From Opitutaceae bacterium (lineage in GTDB: Bacteria > Verrucomicrobiota > Verrucomicrobiia > Opitutales > Opitutaceae): a stretch of DNA of 5,897 nucleotides. Position 1 is the first letter of the stretch. Each line of letters begins with the position of its first letter. A program made the translations under genes and the position numbers. A model generated the notes under the pieces. The model saw nothing but the letters and a program-made list of their open reading frames with translations, had not been told where the DNA came from and made no database searches. Positions 5,248 to 5,897 of this stretch are shown piece by piece. The stretch spans positions 1 to 5,897 of the forward strand of contig SXZN01000141.1 of assembly GCA_005787865.1 (NCBI GenBank), in the 5' to 3' direction.

Positions 5248-5897
5248 ATGCCCAAGCGCCTCGGAAAGTTCGAAATTCCCTCCAAGCTCACTAAGATTGA
5301 GGAGGGTTCCACCAATACCTACGCCAAGTTTATCGCCGAGCCTTTCGAGGCTGGTTATGGACATACCATCGGCAATTCTCTCCGTCGAGTTCTGCTGAGC
5401 TCAATTGAGGGTAGTGCGATCAGCTCGATTAAAATCGAGAGCGTGAACCACGAATTCCAGAGTGTGGACGGCGTGGTCGAAGACGTGACTGATATTGTGC
5501 TTAATCTCAAAAAGGTGCTTATCCTTTCTGAAAAACGCGAAACGCTAAAACTGCATCTGAAAGTTAACCGCGAAGGTCCAGTGACGGCTGCCGATATTCA
5601 GGCCGACGCAAATATTAAGATCGTCAATCCCGAGCAAGTTATCTGCACCCTCGACACAAAGCGTACCTTTGAAGCCGAGATTGAGATCAAAACCGGCCGC
5701 GGTTATTGCCCTGGCGAAAATAATAAGAAAGAAGAACAGGCGATTGGAGTTATCCCGATTGATTCGCTTTTCTCTCCTGTGCGCTTGGTTCGTTATTCGG
5801 TAGAAAATACCCGCGTCGGTCAGATCACGGACTATGATAAGCTGGTGCTCGAAATCTGGACAGATGGTCGGATCACCCCTGACGATGCCCTCAAGCA
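5248..5897 (+). CDS. rpoA: DNA-directed RNA polymerase subunit alpha (partial, 3' end outside window)
   Basis: This encodes the alpha subunit of RNA polymerase, whose N-terminal domain dimerises and serves as scaffold for beta and beta'. The frame is open from ATG 5248 to the window end, giving 216 codons. The N terminus MPKRLGKFEIP is followed by the conserved dimerisation segment EPFEAGYGHT, IGNSLRRVLLSSIEGSAI (about residues 31-58). Then come VVEDVTDIVLNLKKV (76-90), the GRGYCPGENN segment (150-159), and IDSLFSPVRLVRYSVENTRVGQ (171-192). The end of the alpha-NTD is present (LVLEIWTDGRITPDDAL, 199-215). The linker and the DNA-binding C-terminal domain lie beyond the window, so completeness cannot be judged. 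No SD precedes the ATG, which follows CATTCCTGCC. The 97-base gap from rpsD is the longest here and holds a terminator-like hairpin. The MPKRLGKFE start and the CPGEN segment resemble verrucomicrobial RpoA sequences, from memory. Confidence 0.95.
   Translation, partial: MPKRLGKFEIPSKLTKIEEGSTNTYAKFIAEPFEAGYGHTIGNSLRRVLLSSIEGSAISSIKIESVNHEFQSVDGVVEDVTDIVLNLKKVLILSEKRETLKLHLKVNREGPVTAADIQADANIKIVNPEQVICTLDTKRTFEAEIEIKTGRGYCPGENNKKEEQAIGVIPIDSLFSPVRLVRYSVENTRVGQITDYDKLVLEIWTDGRITPDDALK

Overview
The window is a chromosomal ribosomal-protein region: the end of the spc operon joined to the alpha operon. All genes are on the + strand. The order is rpsE (3' end), rplO, secY, an adenylate-kinase-like gene, map, rpsM, rpsK, rpsD and rpoA (5' part). 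It is a core-genome region with no mobile element, tRNA, rRNA or CRISPR array. The largest gap between genes is 97 bases (5151-5247).

The organism is a bacterium of moderate GC content. Several traits fit the Verrucomicrobia side of the PVC group, perhaps Opitutae: the RpoA sequence style, the absence of rpmD, almost no Shine-Dalgarno motifs, and a long N-terminal extension on S11. This placement rests on memory of family sequences, not on a search, and is moderate confidence at best.

Region 1-632 holds the end of S5, a strong hairpin in the short gap where other bacteria carry rpmD, and L15. Region 692-2189 holds SecY, which is broken by a frameshift near 1235 in an otherwise fully conserved motif. 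Restoring two bases gives about 499 residues, with an extra hydrophobic segment at the C terminus. Region 2202-2669 sits where Gram-positive-type operons carry adk. It encodes an intact 155-residue protein that aligns with adenylate kinase but lacks the P-loop lysine, the key arginines and the LID domain, so it is probably a pseudoenzyme. It overlaps map (2669-3442) by one base (TAATG). Region 3491-5150 holds S13, S11 and S4. The window ends inside the RNA polymerase alpha subunit (5248 onward).

The genes serve linked jobs: ribosome assembly (S5, L15, S13, S11, S4), protein export (SecY), removal of the N-terminal methionine from new proteins (MetAP) and transcription (RpoA). S4 is the usual autoregulator of alpha operons in enterics, and its gene lies here, but no enteric-type leader can be recognised. 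The features most worth a second look are the dead adenylate-kinase homologue, the extended S11, the SecY frameshift and C-terminal extension, and the mostly SD-less translation starts.
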